DNA of 64,000 bases from Halorientalis marina (GTDB lineage: Archaea; Halobacteriota; Halobacteria; Halobacteriales; Haloarculaceae). This document shows, in pieces, positions 25,144 to 34,473 of the stretch (the stretch's first letter is position 1; each line of letters starts with the position of its first letter). The notes below the pieces were generated by a model. That model saw only the letters and a list, made by a program, of their open reading frames with translations. It ran no database searches and was not told the DNA's origin. The position numbers and the translations under genes are program-made. The stretch is from NCBI RefSeq assembly GCF_023028345.1, contig NZ_CP095487.1, positions 1,550,001 through 1,614,000 of the forward strand, in the 5' to 3' direction.

Positions 25144-27111
25144 GTGGCACTCCCTCAGGATCACATCCTCAAAGAACAAGCCAGTCGGTGGGACCGCTTG
25201 TTTAGTCCCGGATATCGAATCGGTAAAGTCGGCCTCGTGATCGGGTTCCTCTCCACGGCTATCGCGACCCTGGTCGCGCACAACTCGCCGGCGACGGGAT
25301 ACGAGGTGTCGATCTACGGGGCAACTCCGTTGCTGTTCTGGGTTCTCATCGGCCTCGGGACCCTGATCGCACTCCTGGTTTCGATTCGACACTCGGAGGC
25401 GACACTCGGGTCACTCGCCCTAGTCCTCGGTGGGATGTGTATCCTTTCGATTATCTCCCTCCCGATCATTCGCGGGTACCAGTTTTACGGACTGTCCGAC
25501 GGTCTGAATCATCTGGCCTTCACGAGGAACCTGGCCGTTGGCCTCCTGCCGTTCTTCGATATGCTGTACCCCAGCGGGCATTCGACTGCGGTCCTTATCA
25601 GCGGCGTAGCGGGTATCAGCATCCCCCGCGCGATGCTATTCGTCGTCACCGTGTGTACGCTCGTATTCATCACATTCGTGCCGCTGACCGTCCGGGAGAT
25701 CGTCCGGGATCCTCGGGCAGTGGTGCTCGCGGGTTTCACTGGGTTCCTACTCATGCCGGTGACCAACGTCGGGACGTTCATTCAGTTCCACCCGTTCTCG
25801 TTAGCGACACTTTTCTCGCCGCTCGTGTTCTACCTGCTCGTCGTGCACATCTACGGCGGGGCCAGAGATACGAGCCTGCCCGGTTCGCTCACCCCAGTGA
25901 GTCTCCTCATGCCGTTCGTCGGGCTGGTGCTCATCCTGTATCACCCGCAGTTGGCGTTCGACGTAATCGTCATCTTCCTCGTCCTCGCAGGATTGCAGTT
26001 CGCAGTCCGGCGGACCGACTGGAAACACCCAATCGGTAGGACGCGTACCGTGTATGGTCAGTCGGCTCTGCTCTCTGGGCTGTTTTACCTTTGGAACTCG
26101 AACCAGTGGGAAGCGTCGGTCGTCGTAGAGCGAACGCAGGAGAACCTCGTCGAGTACTTCCTCGGCAGGGATGACATCGCTCCGAACGTCGAAAGTCGAC
26201 AGGAGTCAGCCCGTGAGATCGGGATCACCCTCTTCGAATTGTTCGCGAAGCTGTTTACCGTCGAGACAGTCTTCGCGGTGATCGTTTTGGCCCTCGTCGT
26301 CGCGAAGTTCGTCGGGTGGGTCAGGCTCAAGACCGAGGCGGATACAGCCGTCACCGTACTCACTATCGCCGGCATCGTCCTCGCGCCGTACTTCTTTTCA
26401 CAGTTTCTCGGTGAAGTCGCCCACCACTTCTTCAGACACATTGGCTTCGTTTTCGTCGTCGTCAGTATCCTGGCGCCAATCGCTCTCTACCACCTCTGGT
26501 CCGGGCTGGAGAGAAATCGACTCGCACAGCCGCTTCTGGTCGTGTTCTTTAGTTTCGCTCTGATCCTCTCGGTCATCGCTATCTACCCCTCGCCGTACAT
26601 TTTCCGCCACAACCACCACGTCTCCGAGCAGCATATGTCGGGATTCGAGGAGTCGTTCGCGAACCAACCGACCAACGAACCCAAGCCCGTCCTCTTCCGA
26701 AATACCGGGCTCGTCATCGCCAGATACGAGCGGGCACTCTCCGCAAGGCCGGGGACGCCGTGGTACCCCGGTCCCGTCACTCCAGAGCCGGTGTTAGGTG
26801 AACAGGTACCCGAGTCGGGTATGTGGGACCTCCGGGACCGCGTCGCGTCGGCCTACTGGGCCGAGCGGAGTGACAGTCATTTATTAATTACGGAGGTCGA
26901 CCGACGGCGGGCGATCGAGGCACAGGACGGAATCCGTTACTCGGCCGCGAGCTTCGAGGCGGTCAGGACCCAGCCTATGGTCCACCGGGTCCAGACGAAC
27001 GGGCAGTTCCGGTCGTACTACATCGACCTGCCAACGCCGCCCGGCGAACTCTACAATGTGACCGAAGAACAGCGAACGGACAGCCCACTGAAACTCTCAC
27101 ACGGTGGCTAG
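25144..27111 (+). CDS. Large polytopic membrane protein, glycosyltransferase-like
   Basis: This 655-residue protein (GTG start) has roughly 11-13 membrane helices in the first 480 residues, then a soluble C-terminal domain (about 490-655; NQPTNEPKPVLFRN, WAERSDSHLLITEVDRRRAIEAQ). The layout, many helices followed by an extracytoplasmic tail, is that of GT-C transferases and polysaccharide polymerases. GLSDGLNHLAFTRNLAVG and MLYPSGHSTAVLISGV could be loop motifs equivalent to the DE and PP-Y motifs of GT39, but they do not match closely. It is a candidate island polymerase or GT-C enzyme. Function is inferred from architecture only. Confidence 0.82.
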   Translation: MALPQDHILKEQASRWDRLFSPGYRIGKVGLVIGFLSTAIATLVAHNSPATGYEVSIYGATPLLFWVLIGLGTLIALLVSIRHSEATLGSLALVLGGMCILSIISLPIIRGYQFYGLSDGLNHLAFTRNLAVGLLPFFDMLYPSGHSTAVLISGVAGISIPRAMLFVVTVCTLVFITFVPLTVREIVRDPRAVVLAGFTGFLLMPVTNVGTFIQFHPFSLATLFSPLVFYLLVVHIYGGARDTSLPGSLTPVSLLMPFVGLVLILYHPQLAFDVIVIFLVLAGLQFAVRRTDWKHPIGRTRTVYGQSALLSGLFYLWNSNQWEASVVVERTQENLVEYFLGRDDIAPNVESRQESAREIGITLFELFAKLFTVETVFAVIVLALVVAKFVGWVRLKTEADTAVTVLTIAGIVLAPYFFSQFLGEVAHHFFRHIGFVFVVVSILAPIALYHLWSGLERNRLAQPLLVVFFSFALILSVIAIYPSPYIFRHNHHVSEQHMSGFEESFANQPTNEPKPVLFRNTGLVIARYERALSARPGTPWYPGPVTPEPVLGEQVPESGMWDLRDRVASAYWAERSDSHLLITEVDRRRAIEAQDGIRYSAASFEAVRTQPMVHRVQTNGQFRSYYIDLPTPPGELYNVTEEQRTDSPLKLSHGG

Positions 27112-27132
27112 TGGGGTAACTGGGGGGATTCA

Positions 27133-28323
27133 GTGAGGCTCGCTGGCGTTCATCGGGACACTGTTTACGGTATCAGCGGGACCACCATCGTGTCTGGGCG
27201 GATCGACGAGGGGGTGGCGACCGACGTGGCTGACAGCCAGCCGGTCGTACCGACGGTGTTCGACACGTTCAGCGAAGTCGGTCGGATACCGTCACCCGAC
27301 GACCCGCGACTGATCCGACGACTGTCGACGGGTCGGTTCCGGTCGCTCGTTCGCCCGTTCGTCGGCGACGTGACGACGGCCTCTGTGTTCCGGGTCTCCG
27401 TCTCGGACTGGATCGTCACCGTCGGGCCGCGACTGTACTCGTCGCACGACGCCGGCGAGACGTGGACGCACCGCCTCGACCTGCCACCCTCGTCGGGACC
27501 GATGGGGGTACTTCCCAGCGCGTTCTGTCGGACCGATGAGCGCGTGTACCTCGGCGAATACCCGCTCGGAACCGAAGTCCCGCGGGTCCTCGCGTCGTCG
27601 GACGGCGGTCGGAGCTGGGAAACAGCGTGTCGACTGCCGAGGGCGCGCCACGTTCACGCAGTCCAGGTTGACCCGTTTACCGGCGATATCTGGGTGACGA
27701 CCGGTGACGCTGACAGCGAGTGTGCTATCGGCCGCCTCCGGAACGGACCGGGCACCGACGGCGAACCGACGTTCGAACGGGTCGGCGGCGGCGACCAGAC
27801 GTGGCGGGCTGTCGAGTTGGCGTTCACGCCGACTGCGGTGCTGTGGGGGATGGACTGTGGCTACGCGTCCCGGAACCGACTCTACCGACTCGACCGGGAC
27901 GCTCTTGATGCGGATGGTAACGCGACGCCCGTCACCGTGGGGGCGACCGACAACTCGGTTTACTACGCTGCGACCGTCGAGAGCGGTGGCGAGTACTGGG
28001 TCGCGTTCGCGACAGCCGTGGAGACTGGACGGGACCGAACCGCCCCCGACCGCGAGACTGCGGGTACGAACACCGCGCGCGTCGTGGTCGCGTCCTCGGA
28101 GTCCGATTACAACGACTGGTACGACGTGGTACGGTTCGAGCGACGGACACGCATAGCCGATGCGATCCCAGGGGTTCCCAGTGCCAACGCCTACGTATAC
28201 CTCGCGAGTCACTCACGGAACGGTCTCCTCGTGAACCCGTTCAACACGGACACTGCAAACGGTCGGGTGCTGGTGGTGTCGCCGACACGACTCGCATCGC
28301 TCACCGACGGGCGTTCGGGGTGA
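27133..28323 (+). CDS. BNR/Asp-box beta-propeller protein
   Basis: This 396-residue protein (GTG start) has at least two Asp-box motifs, SSHDAGETW and SSDGGRSW, within repeated beta sheets (VDPFTGDIWVTTGD, WGMDCGYASRNRLYRL), as in sialidase-like propellers. No signal peptide or membrane anchor is visible, so it is probably cytoplasmic or tethered by a partner. Asp boxes are structural and do not prove glycosidase activity; the catalytic Arg triad of sialidases is not evident. It follows the polytopic gene by 21 bp, so cotranscription is likely. It may bind or sense glycan. Confidence 0.75.
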   Translation: MRLAGVHRDTVYGISGTTIVSGRIDEGVATDVADSQPVVPTVFDTFSEVGRIPSPDDPRLIRRLSTGRFRSLVRPFVGDVTTASVFRVSVSDWIVTVGPRLYSSHDAGETWTHRLDLPPSSGPMGVLPSAFCRTDERVYLGEYPLGTEVPRVLASSDGGRSWETACRLPRARHVHAVQVDPFTGDIWVTTGDADSECAIGRLRNGPGTDGEPTFERVGGGDQTWRAVELAFTPTAVLWGMDCGYASRNRLYRLDRDALDADGNATPVTVGATDNSVYYAATVESGGEYWVAFATAVETGRDRTAPDRETAGTNTARVVVASSESDYNDWYDVVRFERRTRIADAIPGVPSANAYVYLASHSRNGLLVNPFNTDTANGRVLVVSPTRLASLTDGRSG

Positions 28324-28457
28324 AACGCCCGTGGCCGGGCCCGTCACCGGAGACCACGGAAAGTGGCCTGCTCGACGCCGTATAACAGCTCGATACGTCG
28401 CGGGTTGGTGATATATACAGCGACTAACTATGCCTCTCTGCTCCCTGCGTGCGAGCG

Positions 28458-29207
28458 ATGACCCGTTCCATCGGGCTGGTGGTACCGGCGTACGACCCCG
28501 CTGTCGAGAAGACGATTTCGTACGTTCGGTCGGTCCGCGCGGAGATCCCTCTCGATTCGGTCCGCATCGAACTCGATGCACCCGACTCCGACTCGATGCG
28601 AGAACGACTCTCGGTACTGGATGCGACAGTCAACGTCTCTCCGACCCGGCGGGGGAAGGGGGCCGCGATTACGCACGGCTTCGACGCCCTCGATACCGAC
28701 GTGCTGGCGTTCGCGGACGCCGACGGGAGCACGCCGCCGGCCTCGCTCCGTGCCGTCATCGAGGGGACCCGCGATGCGGAGGTGAGTGTCGGCTCACGGC
28801 GGCACCCGGACGCGACCATCGCGAGCAACCAGAGCTTAGTTCGCCAGCGGATGGGGGACGTGTTCGCCCTGATGGCTCGCAATCTCCTCGGGGTCGACCT
28901 GTACGACTTCCAGTGCGGTGCGAAGGCACTCACGAGCGAAGCGTGGACGACGATACGAGAGCACGTCGAGGAACCGGGGTTCGCGTGGGACCTCGCGGTC
29001 ATCGGCATGGCCGAGGCGTACGGCATGGAGGTGACCGAGGTTCCAGTCACGTGGGAAGACCAGCCCGGCTCGACCGTCGATCCGATACGGACGGCGCTCG
29101 AACTCGGGGTCGCACTCGTTTCTATTAACCACCGGATGAAACTCGTCTCGGGCAATCAGTTCCATCGCTTCGTCTCGCGAGCTCGTGACGGCCTGCCGGA
29201 GATATGA
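28458..29207 (+). CDS. GT2 polyprenyl/dolichyl-phosphate sugar synthase (GtrB-like)
   Basis: This 249-residue protein has a GT-A fold: LVVPAYDPAVEKTISYVRSV, PTRRGKGAAITHGFDAL, the DxD site FADADGSTPPASL, and YDFQCGAKALTSEAW (the QCGxK loop of Alg5/DPM1-like enzymes). It lacks C-terminal membrane helices. It should load a sugar from UDP or GDP onto dolichyl phosphate. The next gene overlaps by 4 bp and encodes a GtrA flippase, followed by a GT39. ATG 28458 is preferred over the in-frame GTG at 28449. An ATATATA box lies at 28411-28417. Confidence 0.9.
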   Translation: MTRSIGLVVPAYDPAVEKTISYVRSVRAEIPLDSVRIELDAPDSDSMRERLSVLDATVNVSPTRRGKGAAITHGFDALDTDVLAFADADGSTPPASLRAVIEGTRDAEVSVGSRRHPDATIASNQSLVRQRMGDVFALMARNLLGVDLYDFQCGAKALTSEAWTTIREHVEEPGFAWDLAVIGMAEAYGMEVTEVPVTWEDQPGSTVDPIRTALELGVALVSINHRMKLVSGNQFHRFVSRARDGLPEI

Positions 29208-29647
29208 AATCCATCGTCGAGGACGTTTTCCAGGGGACGTACGGCGAACTCCTGTCGGTCGTTCGGATGGGGCAGTTCCTCTCCGTCGGAATCCTCGGGG
29301 CCGTCGTCGACAACGCGGTCCTCGTCGCCGTGGTAGAGTTCGCTGCCGTCCAGCCGACTCTCGCCAAAATCGCCAGCGCGGAGGCGGCAATCGTCCTCAT
29401 GTTCCTGTTGAACGAGAACTGGACGTTCTCCGAGACCGGAACCGTCAGCTACGCCGCGCTCGCGCGACGGTTCCTGACCTCGAACACCGTCCGTATCGGC
29501 GGCGCCGCGACCGCACTGGTCGTCCTCCACGTCCTCCACGAGCAGTTCGGCGTCTGGTACCTGGCCGCCAACGTCGCCGGAATCGGGGTCGGATTCGTTG
29601 TGAACTACGTGCTCGAGAGTCGGTTCACGTGGCGCGTGATCCGATAG
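29204..29647 (+). CDS. GtrA family membrane protein (putative lipid-linked sugar flippase)
   Basis: This 147-residue protein has four membrane helices with the family pattern: QFLSVGILGAVVDNAVLVAV, a second near residue 60 followed by FLLNENWTFSE, RIGGAATALVVLHVL, and a C-terminal NVAGIGVGFVVNYVLESRFTW. GtrA proteins act with a polyprenyl-phosphate sugar synthase and a GT-C transferase, presumably flipping the lipid-linked monosaccharide to the outer face. The ATGA overlap with the preceding GT2 gene shows translational coupling. It is 69 bp upstream of the frameshifted GT39. Confidence 0.92.
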   Translation: MKSIVEDVFQGTYGELLSVVRMGQFLSVGILGAVVDNAVLVAVVEFAAVQPTLAKIASAEAAIVLMFLLNENWTFSETGTVSYAALARRFLTSNTVRIGGAATALVVLHVLHEQFGVWYLAANVAGIGVGFVVNYVLESRFTWRVIR

Positions 29648-29716
29648 CGAAAATATCGGTCAGTCGACACAGTATAGAGCCTTTTCTTTAGTGTCTGTTG
29701 TGATTTTCTTCGATAC

Positions 29717-31305
29717 ATGGTGGGGAGAATAGAGAAGTTTTCAGACAGCGTGGTAGCGTCCGTTCTCGCGATCGCCGGTGTCCTCAGACTTTACCGTGCG
29801 GGACAGCACGATTTGTGGCTCGACGAGGCACTGTCGTATCACTTCGTCACGTCGCGGTCACTCCAAGACGTTCTCTTTTCGCTGCCGCTCACTGACCCGC
29901 ACCCCCCCTCTACTACGTGGTCCTGCATGGATGGACACAGGTCGCCGGGAGGTCAGAACTAGCGCTTCGGTTCCCGTCAGTTCTCTTCGGTACTGCTGCA
30001 GTCGGTGCGTTGTATCTCCTCGCCGATGCCGTTTTCGACCGATACACTGCGGTACTCGCGTCCCTATTGATGGCCGTCTCGCCGGTATACATCAGGTACT
30101 CACAGGAGGCACGGATGTACGCGCTGGCGGTGTTCCTGACTGTCCTCGCGACGTATTTCCTGTACCGGTCAGTCGACTCGATGCGTTCCCGACACCTCGC
30201 CGCGTACGTCACGAGTGCCGTGTTACTCGGATATACGCACGTCTGGGGACTCTTCGTGCTGGGCGCACACGCAGTCTATGTGGCTGTTGTTCTGTGGAAA
30301 CGGTGGAACGACCACCAGTCCGCGCCGTGGCGGTCGTGGATCGTCTCCTATCTCGCAATCGGACTGTTGCTGTCACCGTGGCTCGGTGTCCTTCTCTGGC
30401 GGGCGTTTCTCCCGCACGGCAACTCGGTTATCGCCGCTTTTTCGGAGCCCTCGATGGTCGACCTACTGTTGACGCCAGTCCAGTGGATAACCGGCGATCG
30501 ACTTATTATCGGCAGTCGCACGCGCGTTTCGCTCGCACTCGTCGTTTCGATTACTGTTTTCACGGTCGGATTCTGGATCTTCCAGACGGTAGTCAATTCC
30601 GACGATGCCCGTCCGCGGACCGTTTTCGCCGGTCTGCCCGTTTATAAAGGGTCGTTTCGCCACGTCACTTCCCTCTCCGGTGTGCGAGGGATCCTTTTCG
30701 GGCTCTTGCTCATCGGTCCGCTCGCCCTCGGCGTCTCGCTCTCGTACGCAGTGCGACCGATTTACGACGTGCGATTCACGATCATACCTGCGATCGGGTT
30801 CTACGTGCTGCTTGCACGCGGCGTCAGTCTGACTCGTCGATTCACGGCTGGCCACCTCGTCGCGGTCCTCCTCGTCGCCGGATTACTGCTCCCCTTGCCC
30901 GGGTACTACGCCCGGGACTCCAAGGAACCGTGGTCGCAGGTGACCGACCGCATCGACCGCCACGCCGACGAAGACGATCTGGTTCTCATTACGGACGAGT
31001 ATACACAGGTCGCCTACGCGTACTACGCCGAGGACTCGCCGGCCACGGTCCGAACGGTCGCCGAGAACTCGGCGAAAGAAGTCGGCTTGCATCCTATCTA
31101 CCAGTCGGCCCCGTCCGGTCACGTAGGCGAACTTGCAACCGGACACGACACCGTCTGGTTGGTCCTCTCGCACACCGCCCCCGCGCACAACGACGCTCTC
31201 CTCGAACAATTGAACTCGACGCACGAACTCCGCGAACGGGAGGGGACGCCCTGGGCACTCGAACTGTTGCGCTTCTCTCCGACTAATGCCACTCAAACTG
31301 GGTAA
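29717..31305 (+). pseudogene. GT39-family membrane glycosyltransferase interrupted by a frameshift in a C7 tract
   Basis: The 5' part (from ATG 29717) encodes one membrane helix and the GT39 signature DLWLDEALSYHFVTSRSLQD, then LTDPHPP. The reading frame then breaks. From 29908 the next frame continues CTC TAC TAC GTG, giving LYYVVLHGW and a typical polytopic GT39 of about 460 residues. The canonical D-x-H-P-P-L-Y-Y motif is restored by one extra C in the tract 29902-29908. Intact, the protein would have about 529 residues and transfer a lipid-linked sugar outside the cell, completing a GtrB-GtrA-GT trio. The break may be a sequencing error, a true mutation or phase variation. Confidence 0.85.
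29902..29908 (+). repeat. Homopolymeric C7 tract at the GT39 frameshift
   Basis: Seven consecutive C follow CCGCA. Eight would keep the reading frame (CAC CCC CCC CTC TAC). Such tracts slip during replication and in sequencing. Confidence 0.9.
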
Positions 31306-31344
31306 GTTGTTTCTAACTACACAGCCTCGGTATGACGCGCCGGT

Positions 31345-32160
31345 ATGAGTCAGGGGAGCACACTCGGCCACCTGACGGCGGATCCGGGGAGTCGCCGAGC
31401 GTGGCTCGTGGTCGCGATCAGCGCCGGTACGGCCTCGGTTGGTGGGGGCCTCGCCACGCTCTTCGGTGCGGGGCACTTCGTCTACGCGTTCGCCGCTCCA
31501 CTGGGAATCCTGTTCGGGAGCGCAGGCGTACTCGGATTCGCTCTCGGGTCGCTCTTCCGGGAACTGGCCGCCGCCCAGGCCGGCCCCGTCGTCCTCGTTC
31601 GGGTTACGAGCGACGCCGTCCTCGTTCTGGTTTGGGCCGTCATTTGGCAGGCCTGGCCGCTCCCGGGCCTCGACGATTGGCAGGGTGTCTTTGCCAGCGG
31701 CGGCGTCTATCTCTCCACCGCGCTCGCCGCAGCCGCCTGTAGTGTCGCCTGGTTTCTCGTCACTGGTCCACTCCTGACCGCATTCTCGTTTGTCCCAGCC
31801 GTCCCCGTGTTATTCACTGCCCGGTTCGTTCCCCAGGTCGTCCTCGGACCGCTCGTTCTCCTAGGCGTCGCCGTCGCAGCGGACGGACCATACACACCGA
31901 CGAGTCGTCGGTCGGACTGGTTGACGGGGCAGGCGTTCGTGGTCCTCCTCTCGTTGCTCTGGTTGAGCGGTGCGTTCGTTCTCGGGTTGGTTCACCACGA
32001 CGTCGCGTCGGTCCCGCAGGCCCGCGAACAGTTCGCGAAGATGCTCCCCGGTGTCGTCGAACCGCTGGGGCTCGCCGCAGCCGGCGGCTCGTATCCACTA
32101 GTGCAGGCGTTTCTCGCGCTCCTCGTCGGAGCCCTCCTCACGGTCGCAGTCCGCAAGTGA
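31345..32160 (+). CDS. Polytopic membrane protein, function unknown
   Basis: This 271-residue protein has about seven hydrophobic segments: WLVVAISAGTASVGGGLATL, FAAPLGILFGSAGVLGFALG, VLVLVWAVIWQAW, LSTALAAAACSVAWFLVTG, VVLGPLVLLGVAVAA, VVLLSLLWLSGAFVLGLV and LVQAFLALLVGALLTVAV. There is no recognised motif or soluble domain. It lies between the GT39 and the oxidoreductase pair. Energy-coupling or small-molecule transport cannot be excluded. A second in-frame Met was not needed because the start gives a compact hydrophilic N-terminus. Confidence 0.75.
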   Translation: MSQGSTLGHLTADPGSRRAWLVVAISAGTASVGGGLATLFGAGHFVYAFAAPLGILFGSAGVLGFALGSLFRELAAAQAGPVVLVRVTSDAVLVLVWAVIWQAWPLPGLDDWQGVFASGGVYLSTALAAAACSVAWFLVTGPLLTAFSFVPAVPVLFTARFVPQVVLGPLVLLGVAVAADGPYTPTSRRSDWLTGQAFVVLLSLLWLSGAFVLGLVHHDVASVPQAREQFAKMLPGVVEPLGLAAAGGSYPLVQAFLALLVGALLTVAVRK

Positions 32161-32196
32161 TACGTCTCGGACTGGGAGTGCCCTCGCAGTACAGCC

Positions 32197-32203
32197 TATT
32201 TAA
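32197..32203 (+). promoter_or_regulatory. TATA-like element before oxidoreductase small-subunit gene
   Basis: TATTTAA ends 30 nt before the ATG at 32234, suggesting a separate promoter for the oxidoreductase operon. Confidence 0.5.
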
Positions 32204-32233
32204 CTAAGCGGGTGCCACCGATAGCGGGGGAAA

Positions 32234-32746
32234 ATGCGTCTCACACGCCGTGATGCGATTGCGGCGCTCGCCGTACTGGGCGTCGGGTCGGCCGTGCTCG
32301 GACGGGTCGACGACACCGACCCATCGACCGAGCGAATCGTCGCGACGATGGTCGCGACTTCGGAACTGGTCTATCCGTCTTCGGTCCAGGTTGACGCGGA
32401 ATTCGTGCGGACGTACCTCCTCGGGCGGCGTCACGCACAGGAACGGTACGACCGTGCAGTCACCGATGCCGTCACCGAACTCGACCGCGCGGCGCGCAGG
32501 AAGTTTGGCCAGTCGTTCCGGTCGCTCTCTCCGGACCGTCGCGACGTGGTCCTCAGGGCTCTGGGCGTCGACAGGGCGATCTCCGACCCGGACGGTACGA
32601 CGCCCCAGCGGATCCGATACTACCTCGTCCACGAACTCCTGTACGCGTTATATACGTCGCCCGTTGGAGGTCGCCTCCTGAACATGGAGAACCCGCCCGG
32701 GCATCCCGGCGGCCGAGACGCGTATCAGCGGGGGCCGGACCAATGA
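32234..32746 (+). CDS. Gluconate 2-dehydrogenase subunit-3-like small subunit with Tat-like N-terminus
   Basis: This 170-residue protein starts MRLTRRDAIAALAVLGVGS: an RR pair before a hydrophobic stretch, a short Tat-like signal or anchor. The body matches the subunit-3 family that accompanies GMC dehydrogenases (IVATMVATSELVYPSSVQVDAEFV, YLVHELLYALYTSPVGGRLL). In bacterial gluconate 2-dehydrogenase and glucoside 3-dehydrogenase, this subunit carries the Tat signal for the FAD subunit. The next gene overlaps by 4 bp and encodes a GMC protein without a signal, so the two likely form one exported complex. Confidence 0.78.
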   Translation: MRLTRRDAIAALAVLGVGSAVLGRVDDTDPSTERIVATMVATSELVYPSSVQVDAEFVRTYLLGRRHAQERYDRAVTDAVTELDRAARRKFGQSFRSLSPDRRDVVLRALGVDRAISDPDGTTPQRIRYYLVHELLYALYTSPVGGRLLNMENPPGHPGGRDAYQRGPDQ

Positions 32747-34395
32747 TGTCGTCGCGTGAGCCGAGCGCCGACGCGGACGTCTGTATCGTCGGTTCCGGGC
32801 CCGCCGGGGCGATTCTCGCCGACGCACTGGCCCAGCGGGGGTGGAACGTCGTGGTGCTGGAAGCCGGGCGCCGATTCGAGTTGGACGAACGTCTCGGTCA
32901 GATGGAAATGGAGCTTCGACCGGAGTACGGGCGCGGTGCGGTCTGGGAGATGGGCGGTCCCCGTGACGCGTTCGTCTCGTCGGGCACACACCGCTACTAC
33001 CTGAACGAATCCCGCGTCAAAGGAGTGGGTGGTTCGACGCTCCACTGGGGAGCGCTGACGCCCCGTCTCCACCCGGAGGATTTCGAGATGCGGTCCCGCC
33101 ACGGTCTCGGAAGGGACTGGCCCATCGGGTACGACGACCTCGCACCGTACTATCTCGAAGCCGAACGGGAGATGGGTGTCTCCGGTGCCCCCCATCAGTT
33201 CGCCGCACCACGCGACGAACCGTACCCACAGCCGGCGTTCCCGCCGTCGTACTCCGACGGGCTAATCGAGGAGGCCTGTGCGGCACTCGGTATCGAGACA
33301 CACTCGGCACCTCGGGCTATCAACATCGAACCCTACAACGACCGAGGCGAGTGTATCGGGTTCGGAACGTGTGACCCGGTCTGTCCGTCCGGGGCGAAAT
33401 ACGACGCATCGATTCACGTCGAGAGTGCGGAGGAAGCCGGTGCACGCATCATCGACCGTGCGCCGGTCCGGCGACTGGTCCACGACGAGGGCGGTGAACG
33501 GATCGTCGAAGCGGTCTACTCGACCCCTGACGGCCGGACCCACCGGCAGCGGGCAACGTACTTCGTCGCCGCCTGTGGTGCCGTCGAAACGATCCGACTG
33601 CTGCTACTCTCGGCGTCCCCACGGCATCCCGATGGCCTCGCGAACGGGAGCGGGACCCTCGGTCGATATTTCATGGAGCATCCCGGGATTACGGTGACTG
33701 CGACGCTCGACGAACCGACGAGACAGCACCTCATCGGGTACTCGACGCGGATCACGGAGCAGTTCTACGAATACGACGAGGGCCCTCGCGGGACGTTCGT
33801 GATTGAACTGAGTAACACGGCGGGACCGCGGCCGACGGAACTCGCGCTCGACCAGAGCCCGGTATCGGGACGCCTCGCCCGCGGCGACGTCGAGAGCGTT
33901 TTAGCGGGCGACGACTGGGGAAACGCCCTCCACGAAGACGTCGCCGAACGGTCCACTCGAAAACTGTCGATCAACGCGTGGACTGAGCAGCTGCCCGTCT
34001 CAGCGAACCGGATCGGGATAGACCGGTCGACGACGGATACCCACGGAAACCCGGTTCCCGAGGTGACCTACAGTATCGACGACCGTACTCGTGCGTGTCT
34101 CGGCCGGGTGGAAGACCGCATCCACGATATCTTCGAGGAGTTGGGCGCCGTCGACATCACCACGGAATCGGGTCCCGACAGCCCCTGGACGGCCAAACAC
34201 CACATGGGCGGTACCCGGATGGGAACCGAACCGTCCGAGAGCGTCGTCGACCCGACGCTTTTGACTCACGAACTCTCGAACCTCTACGTCAGTTCGAGCA
34301 GCGCCTTCGTCACGTCGGGCGCTGCGAACCCCACGCTCACCATCGCAGCGCTGACTCGCAGACTCGCCGACGACCTCCACGAACGACTATCCTAA
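32743..34395 (+). CDS. GMC-family FAD-dependent sugar/alcohol oxidoreductase
   Basis: This 550-residue protein has the FAD dinucleotide motif VCIVGSGPAGAILADALAQR, VVVLEAG, a substrate region GGSTLHWGALTPRLHPEDF, a cofactor strand (FVAACGAVETIRLLL), and the GMC C-terminal block HHMGGTRMG followed by NLYVSSSSAFVTSGAANPTL; the catalytic His/Asn pair is expected there. It probably oxidises a hydroxyl of a free or linked sugar (C2 or C3), passing electrons to a membrane acceptor. It has no signal of its own, so export would depend on the preceding Tat-type subunit. A sugar isomerase-like gene follows. Substrate is unknown. Confidence 0.92.
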   Translation: MMSSREPSADADVCIVGSGPAGAILADALAQRGWNVVVLEAGRRFELDERLGQMEMELRPEYGRGAVWEMGGPRDAFVSSGTHRYYLNESRVKGVGGSTLHWGALTPRLHPEDFEMRSRHGLGRDWPIGYDDLAPYYLEAEREMGVSGAPHQFAAPRDEPYPQPAFPPSYSDGLIEEACAALGIETHSAPRAINIEPYNDRGECIGFGTCDPVCPSGAKYDASIHVESAEEAGARIIDRAPVRRLVHDEGGERIVEAVYSTPDGRTHRQRATYFVAACGAVETIRLLLLSASPRHPDGLANGSGTLGRYFMEHPGITVTATLDEPTRQHLIGYSTRITEQFYEYDEGPRGTFVIELSNTAGPRPTELALDQSPVSGRLARGDVESVLAGDDWGNALHEDVAERSTRKLSINAWTEQLPVSANRIGIDRSTTDTHGNPVPEVTYSIDDRTRACLGRVEDRIHDIFEELGAVDITTESGPDSPWTAKHHMGGTRMGTEPSESVVDPTLLTHELSNLYVSSSSAFVTSGAANPTLTIAALTRRLADDLHERLS

Positions 34396-34473
34396 TACCA
34401 CTCGGCGAGAAGAATCGTGACCAGACGTTCTTAGACTGTCACTAACCAAATGAGGTCGGGGCTTGGTGGTGAT

